From contig JAISQC010000232.1 in the NCBI GenBank assembly GCA_031274465.1, positions 1 to 16,496 of the forward strand: DNA of 16,496 nucleotides. The letters run 5' to 3'. Below the pieces are notes generated by a model. That model saw only the letters and a list, made by a program, of their open reading frames with translations, did no database searches and was not told the DNA's origin. Each line of letters begins with the position of its first letter. Positions within the stretch are counted from its first letter, which is position 1. This DNA comes from Synergistaceae bacterium (GTDB taxonomy: Bacteria; Synergistota; Synergistia; Synergistales; Synergistaceae). Positions 1-7,078 of this stretch are shown here, piece after piece. Made by a program: the position numbers and the translations under genes.

Positions 1-236
<236 letters not shown>

Positions 237-420
237 TTTCTGTTTGAGACATCCTTGTTTAAGGAGCTCAATAAGCGGTTTGAACACAAAGACGCAAAGC
301 GCCCTTGCGATTCAAGCCAAAATTGCTAAATTGCCCTAACGTTTGTTGGCATTCTGTTCTTGCTCCGTATAGCCGCTCCCTTAAAGGGTGCGGTGTCAAG
401 GTGCCGTGCTCAAGCGAGCA
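237..420 (-). other. rRNA operon leader
   Basis: This is the transcribed spacer between the rRNA promoter and the mature 16S end. It holds three inverted repeats: TGCTC/GAGCA around a 4-nt loop at 407-420, right at the expected transcript start; CCGC-T-CCCTT/AAGGG-T-GCGG at 373-393; and TCCTT/AAGGA around GTTT at 252-265, just before the 16S end. The last could take part in 5' processing of the precursor. On the minus strand GCGTCTTTGTGTTCAAA (near 280-296) is only a weak match to a boxA antitermination site. I see no coding gene here. Confidence 0.6.
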
Positions 421-426
421 AGGGGA

Positions 427-455
427 AGTATATTAGCCTTTGGGGTATCTGTCAA
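427..455 (-). promoter_or_regulatory. Sigma-70-type promoter of the rRNA operon
   Basis: On the minus strand a perfect -35 box TTGACA (450-455) and a -10 box TATACT (427-432) are separated by exactly 17 nt. The predicted transcription start is close to position 420, about 184 nt upstream of mature 16S. The stretch between the -10 box and the start is C-rich (TCCCCT), a feature often associated with stringent, ppGpp-sensitive rRNA promoters. No second promoter of similar quality was found in the leader. Confidence 0.85.
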
Positions 456-525
456 TACTTTCTTTTAGATATTAAAATATGATTAAAAGCTTTCTATAAG
501 TATATATAGATTGACTATAAATAAT
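456..525 (-). promoter_or_regulatory. AT-rich upstream element of the rRNA promoter (putative UP element)
   Basis: The 70 bases directly upstream of the rRNA -35 box are strongly AT-rich, with A and T runs (for example TTTTAGATATTAAAATATG). This sits where RNA polymerase alpha-subunit UP elements occur at rRNA promoters. The call rests on composition and position only. The same stretch lies between two divergent transcription units and may also be curved DNA. Confidence 0.45.
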
Positions 526-602
526 TTCCCCGCCCAAACCATGAGTAAAACCCCTATCTACGCCTCAGCAATAATCGCAATGTCCATAATACGGCATTCT
601 CG

Positions 603-684
603 GATTCTAAGGAATCGCTGAATATAATATTCTCCCTTGTACATATATACGTAACAGGCACGGATTTATACGATGTACTATAAT
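603..684 (+). promoter_or_regulatory. Putative promoter/operator region of the two-component genes
   Basis: A perfect -10 box TATAAT (679-684) lies 25 nt before the response-regulator start, but there is no recognisable -35 box 16-18 nt upstream of it (about 655-662). This is typical of activator-dependent promoters. Two inverted repeats flank it: GTACAT (639-644) with ATGTAC (673-678, touching the -10 box), and GATTC-TAAG-GAATC (603-616). A second TATAAT at 623-628 also lacks a good -35 box. These repeats could be binding sites for the NarL-type regulator encoded next door; that is inference. Confidence 0.4.
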
Positions 685-709
685 TGAAAGAGAAAAAAGG
701 AGGGCGGAC

Positions 710-1378
710 ATGACTATCAGCATAGTAATAGCGGACGACCATCCGCTCACGCGATCCGGCCTCGCGGAATGGATCAAACGGAACAAAAATTTCTCGCTGA
801 CGGCGGAGGTCGATGACGGGGACACGGCATGGCAGGTGATTCAAGCCGAACGCCCCGACATCGCCCTGCTGGATATCCAGATGCCCCGCGAGTCCGGCAT
901 ATCCGTCGCTCAAAAAATCAAGGACAACGGCTTGGCCACCCGGCCGATAATGCTCACGTCGTTCAACGCGCAGCCGTATGTGATGGCGTCGCTGCGCGCA
1001 GGGGCGATGGGTTTCGTCCTGAAGACGACGGCGATCAGGGAGCTTGAGATAGCCATCAGGCAAGTGATGAGCGGGGGGTTTTACCTCGACTCGCGCGTCG
1101 CCGGAATACTCACCGACAAAGGAACGATGCCCGAATCGCTGTCGGCAAGGGAGCACGAGGTCTTGCTCGCGACTTCGAGGGGGTTTTCCATCAAAGAGAT
1201 AGCCTCGATGCTCTGCATCACCGAACGCACGGTTCAAGCCCACCTCACTTCGGTGTATTCCAAATTCGGATGCAGGGGCAAGAGCGAGGCGCTGCTCGTC
1301 GCGCTTAAATACGGCGTGATCACGCTGGAAGAACTATTGAAGGAGACGTCGCTCGACGAGGACAGCAAGACTTGCTAA
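710..1378 (+). CDS. NarL/FixJ-type response regulator (REC + LuxR helix-turn-helix)
   Basis: This is the DNA-binding output half of a two-component system. The 222-residue protein has the usual size and layout of the NarL family. An N-terminal receiver domain (about 3-118) shows the acidic pair D9-D10, the phosphoacceptor D55 in ALLDIQMP, T83 and K105 (FVLKT). A C-terminal LuxR-type helix-turn-helix (about 144-200) carries LSAREHEVLL and IKEIASMLCITERTVQAHL. The ATG is preceded by a strong ribosome binding site, AAGGAGGG, at 697-704 with 6 nt spacing, so the start is secure. The last 7 bases overlap the sensor kinase gene, so the two are surely co-expressed. It diverges from the rRNA operon. 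Target genes cannot be told from sequence; autoregulation is plausible. Confidence 0.95.
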   Translation: MTISIVIADDHPLTRSGLAEWIKRNKNFSLTAEVDDGDTAWQVIQAERPDIALLDIQMPRESGISVAQKIKDNGLATRPIMLTSFNAQPYVMASLRAGAMGFVLKTTAIRELEIAIRQVMSGGFYLDSRVAGILTDKGTMPESLSAREHEVLLATSRGFSIKEIASMLCITERTVQAHLTSVYSKFGCRGKSEALLVALKYGVITLEELLKETSLDEDSKTC

Positions 1379-2838
1379 GGCGAAAACTGCTCACGATACT
1401 CTTCATCTGCATACTCCTGCCGGTCCTCGTGATCCTCTTTGAATCGGCGACTACTGTGATGTCTCAGAAAAAAACCACGACCGACATCGCCGGGCGATAC
1501 GTGCAAAGCCTTGCCGACTACGCTTCCGACCGATGGAACGACGGCAACCCCGAGCGGATCGCCGCTTTTTTGTCGCTGGTGGCCGATCATGGATACAACA
1601 TGCTCACGTCTTACGAAAATTTTTCCTCCTTCGACAAACCCGACAAGCGAAACCCGAACGCCCGCGGCAAATTCATACCGGGAATGGTGGCGTACATCAC
1701 GAAGCGCGGAGACCTCATTTCATTTTCACAAAACGCTGGGATACTCGCCAATATTTTCTCGGGCACGATGGCTGAAACCGCCGGGCTCGCGGCGGACAAG
1801 GGCAATATCGTCGGCAGCTTCAGCCTGGGCGAGAAACGCGTGACGTACGTGGCGCACATATCGTCCACGGACAACCCCAGGGTCTACGCTGTGGCGGCTG
1901 TGACGATGCTGAGCTGGATGGGCAGGAACGACTTCAACATGATGAAGCTCGCAGTAGCGGGAATACTCGGCATGCTGATATGCCTGATAGGGCTGTTCCT
2001 GCTCCGCCGCTCCGTGATAACCCCCCTTCAGGCCCTATCGAGCGAGGTAAACACCCTCAGGTGGGGAGCGGAGATCCCAACGGCGTCCGATAAGGCGCGG
2101 GGGTTCGGGCAAATGCAGGTGGAGGAGATATCTTCGCTCAAAAAGGCGATAGTTGACCTCGCCCACAGGATGATAGATAAAGAGACTCTCGAGAAACGCT
2201 ACGTGGGAGACATCATCAAAGCCCAAGAGGACGAACGCGGCCGCATCGCCCAAGACATACACGACGGGCCGATACAGGTGGTGTCGGCGCTGATACAGAG
2301 GATACAGATGTTGAACCTCACCTCCTCGGATCTTCCCGACGAAGCCGCGTCGCAGCTCGCGACTGCGGAAGACGTCGCACAGGACCTCGTGGAGGACCTG
2401 AGGGATATATGCGACTCGCTGGTGCCGCCGTGGGTGTCGCTCGGAATAGTCTCTTGCGTGGAGGAAGCGGCAAGCCGTTTCGAGCGCCAGCACTCGATAA
2501 CTGTGAACACGAACGTCGATCCCGAACTGACCGCCCCGCAGGAGACCACTCTGGCGATTTTCCGAATATTTCAGGAGGCCGTGTCCAACGCGGTCAGGCA
2601 CGGGATGGCGAGCATAGTAAACGTCGATGCCCTGCCATGCAAGGACGGCAGAAGCGTCGAGTTCAGGGTGTCCGACAACGGGATCGGGTTCACGCCGGAT
2701 ATGGAGGCAACCCACCTCCTCGTCCAGGAGGGGCGCAGGGGACTCGCAGGGATGAAGCGCAGGGTCGAGCTGCTCGGAGGGGAATTCGAACTCTGGTCCG
2801 AACCTGGAAACGGCACCAGAGTGACCGTCAGGATATAA
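1372..2838 (+). CDS. NarL-family sensor histidine kinase
   Basis: This is the membrane sensor partner of the upstream response regulator. The 488-residue protein has an N-terminal transmembrane helix (about 6-24), an extracytoplasmic sensing region (about 28-190, with no family I can name), a second transmembrane helix (about 193-211) and a linker resembling HAMP. It then has a HisKA_3 dimerisation domain with phosphoacceptor H297 in RIAQDIHDGP. The HATPase_c domain shows the N box (QEAVSNAVRHG, N406), the G1 box DNGIGF (435-440) and the G2 box GRRGLAGMKRR (454-464). The start is a TTG overlapping the regulator's stop region by 7 nt, with GAGGA at 1358-1362 at 9 nt spacing. The first alternative in-frame ATG would remove the first membrane helix. 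The ligand is unknown. Confidence 0.93.
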   Translation: MLRRKLLTILFICILLPVLVILFESATTVMSQKKTTTDIAGRYVQSLADYASDRWNDGNPERIAAFLSLVADHGYNMLTSYENFSSFDKPDKRNPNARGKFIPGMVAYITKRGDLISFSQNAGILANIFSGTMAETAGLAADKGNIVGSFSLGEKRVTYVAHISSTDNPRVYAVAAVTMLSWMGRNDFNMMKLAVAGILGMLICLIGLFLLRRSVITPLQALSSEVNTLRWGAEIPTASDKARGFGQMQVEEISSLKKAIVDLAHRMIDKETLEKRYVGDIIKAQEDERGRIAQDIHDGPIQVVSALIQRIQMLNLTSSDLPDEAASQLATAEDVAQDLVEDLRDICDSLVPPWVSLGIVSCVEEAASRFERQHSITVNTNVDPELTAPQETTLAIFRIFQEAVSNAVRHGMASIVNVDALPCKDGRSVEFRVSDNGIGFTPDMEATHLLVQEGRRGLAGMKRRVELLGGEFELWSEPGNGTRVTVRI

Positions 2839-2943
2839 TGAGGCCGCCCCGCTCTATGGCGGCGGCGCCAGCGGCTGCCGAGAATGACGCGCGCGGTCCG
2901 CGAATAAACGAGTCTGGCAAACTCGCTCGGGAGGCAAGGGCTA

Positions 2944-3429
2944 ATGAACGTCGAAATGGTGGAATTTGAAAACAAGCGCGACATGTACGAGCATCTGAAC
3001 GCGTCATGCGCCAAGGTGATAGACAGGCGCGACGGCGCCGTCTCGAGCCTTGCCAACGCGTCGGCATTGATCAAACTTTACCTCGAAGATACGAACTGGG
3101 TCGGTTTCTATCTCTTTCAGGAGGAAGCCCTCAAATTGGGGCCGTTCCAAGGGTCCCCGGCAGTGACCGCGATAAAAATCGGCGAAGGCGTCTGCGGCAG
3201 CGCCGCATCTGAGATGAAAACCGTGCGGGTGGACGACGTGAAATCCTGCGGCAATTACATAGCGTGCGACCCGTCCACATCATCCGAGATAGTGGTCCCG
3301 ATCATAAAGCAGGGGCGCCTTCTAGGAGTGCTGGACATCGACAGCCCCAAAAGCGGGCGATTCGACGAGGAGGACGAGGCTGGGCTCCAAGGCGTGGCCG
3401 AGACGTTGGTGCGTCTGATCTACATGTAG
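2944..3429 (+). CDS. msrC: Free methionine-(R)-sulfoxide reductase (GAF domain, fRMsr/MsrC)
   Basis: The family reduces free L-methionine-(R)-sulfoxide to methionine in the cytoplasm, using cysteines inside a GAF fold. The 161-residue protein is one GAF domain with the family signature NWVGFYL (51-57), LGPFQGSPA (65-73), GEGVCGSA (80-87), IACD (106-109), SEIVVPI (114-120) and LGVLDIDSP (127-135). C84 and C108 match the conserved family cysteines; C102 and C22 are also present, and position 94 is Val, where some members have a third Cys. The ATG at 2944 has GGGAGG at 2929-2934 with 9 nt spacing. It follows the sensor kinase by 105 nt on the same strand with no obvious promoter, so it may share the transcript. 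The gap contains a GCCGCC/GGCGGC hairpin but no T-run. Confidence 0.9.
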   Translation: MNVEMVEFENKRDMYEHLNASCAKVIDRRDGAVSSLANASALIKLYLEDTNWVGFYLFQEEALKLGPFQGSPAVTAIKIGEGVCGSAASEMKTVRVDDVKSCGNYIACDPSTSSEIVVPIIKQGRLLGVLDIDSPKSGRFDEEDEAGLQGVAETLVRLIYM

Positions 3430-3460
3430 CGGATACTGACGGGGCGGAATGGAAGGCTGA

Positions 3461-3494
3461 AAAAACCCCGGGCTTGCGCCCGGGGTATATTGTT
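3461..3494. terminator. Bidirectional rho-independent terminator
   Basis: A 9-bp GC-rich stem, ACCCCGGGC/GCCCGGGGT (3465-3473 and 3478-3486), closes a TTGC loop. On the plus strand it is followed by TATATTGTTTT, and on the minus strand by a run of T (the AAAAA at 3460-3465). It lies between the convergent fRMsr and chemoreceptor genes and would stop transcription in both directions. Confidence 0.9.
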
Positions 3495-3514
3495 TTGCCT
3501 TCTGCTCGGTGAAG

Positions 3515-5287
3515 TTACTGTTTGTTTGGAAGGGCCTTGAGGCCTTTTTTGGACTTCTTCGCCCCAGCGTCGTCGCCGATCGTGAAGTATGACAGCTCGT
3601 CCTGCAGGTTGCCGGAAAGGTTCGACAGGTTTTCGGAACCTTCGGCGACCTTTTCCGAAGCCGCGGCAACTTCGGAAACGCTCGTGCGGATGTTTTCGCT
3701 GGCGTTAGCCGTGTCGTTTATCTTGGTAGACATGCCCTGCACCGCCTCGGCGATTTCCTCGCTCGAAGCCGCCTGCTCCTGGGCGACCGCCGCCAGGTCC
3801 TGAGTAGAGGCCGCTATGTCGCGCAGGTACGAGATCATGTTGGAGATGGCGTTCTCCGTCTCGTTGGACAGCTCCTTGGCCTTGTTCGAGTCCGACGTGT
3901 TGGCCTGCGCGTAGTCCACTATGCGATCCAAGTCTGACGTGATCTGCGAAGCGAGTTCCGCTATGTTCTTAGCCGCCACGTTGCTGTCCTCGGCGAGCTT
4001 TCTGACCTCTTCGGCTACGACCGCGAAGCCTCGCCCCGCGTCGCCCGCCCGCGCCGCCTCTATCGCCGCGTTGAGGGCAAGCAAGTTCGTCTGGTCGGCG
4101 ATGCTGCCTATCTGCGACACGAAGCTCTGTATCTGCCTCGTCCTGTTGCCCAGTTCGAGCACCGCCGAGGTCGATGCGGCCGAACTCTCGGCGACCCTGC
4201 TGATGCCGTCCACCACGCTTCGCACCGCGCTCATCCCGGAGTCGCCCGCGCTCATGGCGTTGTCCACCTTGCGCGCGATGTCGGTGCCTTTTTCCGCTGT
4301 CGTCTGGGCGCCTGCGGCGACTTCCTCGACCGAAGCGTTCACCTCTTCGCTGGCGGACGCAAGCCCGCTCAGATTCACGCTCATCTCGTCAACGTTGGCG
4401 CGGAATTCCTCCACAGAGGCGTTGGTCTGCTGCGCCATGGCGGAGAAATCCTGAGAGGAGTCGGATATCTGGTTCCCGGCGTTCTTGATGGTGTTCATGA
4501 CCTCTCTCAGCGTCTCCGCCATCGAGTCGAGCCCGTTGCCCATCTGCGCTATCGCGTCGCGTCCATTGCTCAGGAAGGATACCGTAAGGTCTCCGCCCGC
4601 AAAATGCGTCACGCTTTCCTTAATGGCGTTTATAGGCCCAGTTATCATCCTCGATATGAAGAAGCTCAACAGCAGCGTGAAAACCGTGGCGACGACAGCT
4701 ATGATGACCCCCGTCATGGCCGTGGTCCTGGAGAACTCCGTGGACTCGTCCTGAATTCTCCTCGTATCTTCCGCAAGCTGGTCCGACAAGTCGCGCAGTA
4801 TTCCGTTGAATTCAACGACGACAGGTTCTACTTCATTGAAGAAAAACGTCATAGCGGCAGTGTCGCCTGTGGTCCCGGAGCCAAGTTCGATCGCCCTGTC
4901 CTGAACGGCTCGCATGTTCGGTATCATCGACTCCAGCCTGCTCTCAAGAACCTTCGACCTGTCGTCCATCTGCGATTTTTTGAAGTTCTCGATTATTTCC
5001 GCGTCTTCCTGCCGCCTTTGAGCGATGTCGTCTATGATGGGTTTGGCCTGCTCCGGCGTGGCTATGATCAGCTTGACGATGTTCTTCTGGATACCCTGGA
5101 GGTTGGCGCGGAATACGGCAAACTCGGCCGCGTGGACCGCAAAATTTTCATACGCGAAAGTATAGCGGTCATCGATCCTGCCAAGCGCGGAATAATTAAA
5201 AGCAGTTATGGAAATCAACAAAACGAGAGGGATACCCGCAAGTATCCCGAGTTTGGCTCCTATGCTTCTGTTCTTCAACCAAGACAT
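3515..5287 (-). CDS. Methyl-accepting chemotaxis protein
   Basis: A transmembrane chemoreceptor that signals to CheA/CheW. The start is taken at the ATG at 5287 because GAGGTGG (5294-5300) lies 6 nt before it; an ATG five codons upstream would overlap that ribosome binding site. The 590-residue protein has a transmembrane helix (about 12-32), a helical periplasmic domain (about 33-190, four-helix-bundle type), a second helix (about 192-213), HAMP (about 214-267) and a long coiled-coil signalling domain. The conserved hairpin tip is at about 393-432, with DQTNLLALNAAIEAARAG and GRGFAVVAEEVRKLA. The C-terminus is short and lysine-rich and lacks the NWETF-type CheR tether. The ligand is unknown. 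No other che or flagellar structural gene is in the window, so it is an orphan receptor locus. Confidence 0.95.
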   Translation of the reverse strand: MSWLKNRSIGAKLGILAGIPLVLLISITAFNYSALGRIDDRYTFAYENFAVHAAEFAVFRANLQGIQKNIVKLIIATPEQAKPIIDDIAQRRQEDAEIIENFKKSQMDDRSKVLESRLESMIPNMRAVQDRAIELGSGTTGDTAAMTFFFNEVEPVVVEFNGILRDLSDQLAEDTRRIQDESTEFSRTTAMTGVIIAVVATVFTLLLSFFISRMITGPINAIKESVTHFAGGDLTVSFLSNGRDAIAQMGNGLDSMAETLREVMNTIKNAGNQISDSSQDFSAMAQQTNASVEEFRANVDEMSVNLSGLASASEEVNASVEEVAAGAQTTAEKGTDIARKVDNAMSAGDSGMSAVRSVVDGISRVAESSAASTSAVLELGNRTRQIQSFVSQIGSIADQTNLLALNAAIEAARAGDAGRGFAVVAEEVRKLAEDSNVAAKNIAELASQITSDLDRIVDYAQANTSDSNKAKELSNETENAISNMISYLRDIAASTQDLAAVAQEQAASSEEIAEAVQGMSTKINDTANASENIRTSVSEVAAASEKVAEGSENLSNLSGNLQDELSYFTIGDDAGAKKSKKGLKALPNKQ

Positions 5288-5310
5288 CACATACCACCTC
5301 ATTAAAATTT

Positions 5311-5339
5311 AATTTATTTAATTTACAACGCTTTGCCAA
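5311..5339 (-). promoter_or_regulatory. Possible promoter close to the chemoreceptor gene
   Basis: On the minus strand TTGGCA (5334-5339) and TAAATT (5311-5316) are 17 nt apart, about 24 nt upstream of the start codon, in very AT-rich DNA. The -10 match is modest and the AT-richness makes chance matches likely. It would give the chemoreceptor its own start downstream of the terminator at 5377-5407. I do not see a FliA/sigma-28 type promoter. Confidence 0.3.
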
Positions 5340-5376
5340 ACTGCAATATTGAAAAAAGAACCCCGCCGCAAGGCCG

Positions 5377-5407
5377 AAAAAAACCATCTGCCCGACAGGA
5401 TGGTTTT
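5377..5407 (-). terminator. Rho-independent terminator upstream of the chemoreceptor gene
   Basis: A 9-bp perfect stem, AAAACCATC/GATGGTTTT (5399-5407 pairing with 5380-5388), has a loop of about 10 nt. On the minus strand it runs into seven T residues (opposite 5377-5383). It would end transcripts arriving from the promoter at 5486-5514 or reading through from trmFO, before they reach the chemoreceptor. Confidence 0.75.
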
Positions 5408-5480
5408 GCCGCACGAGACAGCGTTAAAAACAAAATCAGGATCGCCATTTTAAATTATGACTTAACATCACTAAAACTGT
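5378..5480 (-). ncRNA. Candidate small RNA or attenuated leader
   Basis: A near-consensus promoter at 5486-5514 predicts a minus-strand transcript starting near 5480 and ending at the hairpin plus T-run at 5377-5407, about 100 nt in all. I do not recognise a known RNA family in it. An ATG at 5448 opens a 41-codon frame that runs through the terminator, but it has no ribosome binding site, so I do not call it a gene. If the terminator is leaky or regulated, the RNA would be the first part of a leader of about 190 nt for the chemoreceptor. The rest of the 5303-5683 interval holds only AT-rich DNA and the weak elements listed separately. Confidence 0.4.
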
Positions 5481-5485
5481 AATTT

Positions 5486-5514
5486 ATCGTAGCCCAAGTC
5501 ATATAGGTTGTCAA
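5486..5514 (-). promoter_or_regulatory. Sigma-70-type promoter in the trmFO-chemoreceptor spacer
   Basis: On the minus strand a perfect TTGACA (5509-5514) and TACGAT (5486-5491, four of six consensus bases) are separated by exactly 17 nt. There is no annotated gene start for almost 200 nt downstream, and a terminator intervenes. That points to a small RNA or a long regulated leader. Confidence 0.6.
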
Positions 5515-5523
5515 TAGTTGAGC

Positions 5524-5578
5524 AAAAAAACTACGAAAAACCAAGCGTTTTGCAAATGTATTGCGTTCGATGGTTTTT
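5524..5578 (-). terminator. Possible terminator after trmFO
   Basis: AAAAACCA (5536-5543) and TGGTTTTT (5571-5578) form an 8-bp stem around a 27-nt loop that contains a small internal GCAA/TTGC pairing. A further run of seven T lies beyond it on the minus strand (opposite 5524-5530). It is in the right place to end the long lepB-trmFO operon. The large loop and low GC make it a weak candidate. Confidence 0.35.
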
Positions 5579-5683
5579 AAGCGCGTAACAATGAAAAACT
5601 AAGATTTTCTCGTAATATTATCGGCGTTCCTCGCTGCACAAATTACGTATCGATGGTACTTGAATGTCCGCCCATCGCTCGCG

Positions 5684-7027
5684 TCATTCAAACCGGCTCA
5701 AAAAATTTTCCATATCGAGGAGGGCGCGTTCCGCGTACATCCTGGAACGTTCGGGTTTCGCGAGTTTTCTCCCCTTGGGCAATTCCATTTTAGGGAAAAT
5801 CCCCAAGTTGACGTTCATCGGCTGAAATGTGGAAGGCTCGGCATCCCTCAGGTAGCGCAGGAGCGATCCTATGGCGGTCGATGCCGGAAATGACGGCATC
5901 TCCATGCCCTTCAGAACGGCCGACATATAAATAGCGGCAACCGCGCCCATCGCCGCGCTTTCGACGTAACCCTCCACACCGGTGATCTGCCCTGCCAGGA
6001 AAAGGTCGCGCCTCAAAGCCATGCGGTTTCTTGCCGGGCGCAGGAACCCGTCGAGCGCCGCAGGAGCGCAGACGAAAGAATTCCTGTGCATGACGCCGCG
6101 ACGCGCGAACTCCGCGCCCGCAAGCGCCGGTATCAGGCGAAAGACCCTGTCCTGTTCGGGCCATTTCAGGTTCGTTTGGAAACCCACCAAATTGTAAAGA
6201 GCCCCTTCGGCGTCATCGCGCCTCAATTGGACGACCGCGTAGGGTTCGCGCCCGGTGGCGGGGTCCGGCAGTCCCACCGGGCGCAGGGGGCCAAAGCGCA
6301 TGGTGTCCCTGCCTCGTTCCGCCATGACCTCTATCGGCAGGCAGCCTTCGAAATACCTTGGGCGCGCGTCGAACCCGTGAGAGAGCGCGCGCTCCGCCGT
6401 AGCGAGGGCATCGCAAAAGGCGTCGTAGCGCTCCCTGTCCATGGGGCAGTTGATATAGTCTCCGCCGCCGAGGCCGTTGCCATAGCGGTCGGCGGCGTAA
6501 GCCTTGCTCATGTCGATGGATTCGGTCAGGACCGTAGGGGCGACCGCGTCAAAAAAAGAGAGATAGTCGATCCCGACCATCTCCCTCAATTCTGCGGCGA
6601 TTTTTCCCGACATCAATGGGCCAGCGGCTATTATCGCTGGAAGGGGGGGTACCTCCGTTACCTCGGCCCGCACGACCTCGATGTTGCGGTTGCCCTCTAT
6701 TTCCGCGCTCACCAGACTGGAAAAAATCCTCCTGTCTACCGCGAGGGCTTTCCCGGCTGGAACGCGCGACCCATCCGCGCATCGGATGACGAGGCTGCCC
6801 AACATGCGCAGCTCCTGTTTCAAAATGCCAGCCGGGCTTGAGGTCGAATCGGCGCCAAGCGAGTTGCTGCAAACCAGCTCGGCCATATCTCCCGTCGAAT
6901 GGGCCGGAGTGCCCTTAGCCGGCCTCATCTCGAACAGCCTTACCTTAACGCCTCTTGAGGCAAGCTGCCAAGCCGCCTCCGAACCGGCAAGGCCGCCACC
7001 GACGATGACCACGGGATGACTCTTCAT
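5684..7027 (-). CDS. trmFO: tRNA (uracil-5-)-methyltransferase TrmFO, folate- and FAD-dependent
   Basis: The family makes 5-methyluridine at position 54 of the tRNA T-loop, using methylenetetrahydrofolate and FAD. The 447-residue protein has the normal family length. It starts with the FAD-binding Rossmann motif VVIVGGGLAGSEAAWQLA (6-23) and continues with FEMRP, then LVCSNSLGAD (C53) and YFEGCLPIEVMAERG (C229). These match the two functional cysteines known in the family. DRYGNGLGGGDYINCPM and the C-terminal GQITGVEGYVESAAMG are also characteristic. It starts at an ATG 51 nt after topA with only a weak ribosome binding site. The topA-trmFO order is widespread in Firmicutes and related phyla. 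It is the last gene of the operon. Confidence 0.96.
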   Translation of the reverse strand: MKSHPVVIVGGGLAGSEAAWQLASRGVKVRLFEMRPAKGTPAHSTGDMAELVCSNSLGADSTSSPAGILKQELRMLGSLVIRCADGSRVPAGKALAVDRRIFSSLVSAEIEGNRNIEVVRAEVTEVPPLPAIIAAGPLMSGKIAAELREMVGIDYLSFFDAVAPTVLTESIDMSKAYAADRYGNGLGGGDYINCPMDRERYDAFCDALATAERALSHGFDARPRYFEGCLPIEVMAERGRDTMRFGPLRPVGLPDPATGREPYAVVQLRRDDAEGALYNLVGFQTNLKWPEQDRVFRLIPALAGAEFARRGVMHRNSFVCAPAALDGFLRPARNRMALRRDLFLAGQITGVEGYVESAAMGAVAAIYMSAVLKGMEMPSFPASTAIGSLLRYLRDAEPSTFQPMNVNLGIFPKMELPKGRKLAKPERSRMYAERALLDMENFLSRFE

Positions 7028-7078
7028 CGCGCCGAAACTCAGCTAATGAGGCGGGCCAAATGGCGCTGGGGTGGTTTT

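Noticed and set aside
554..1243. 229-residue open frame on the minus strand opposite the response regulator
   Set aside because: It lies antisense to a clear REC-HTH gene, lacks a ribosome binding site and any recognisable motif, and is explained by high GC at third codon positions.
5196..5414. 72-residue minus-strand frame and a 41-codon frame from 5448
   Set aside because: The first overlaps the chemoreceptor start, the second passes through the terminator stem. Neither has a ribosome binding site.
5380..5480. c-di-GMP (GEMM) riboswitch ahead of the chemoreceptor
   Set aside because: GGCAAAACCATC superficially recalls the GEMM core, but the required second half (GGGACGCAAAGCC-type) and tetraloop-receptor elements are absent.
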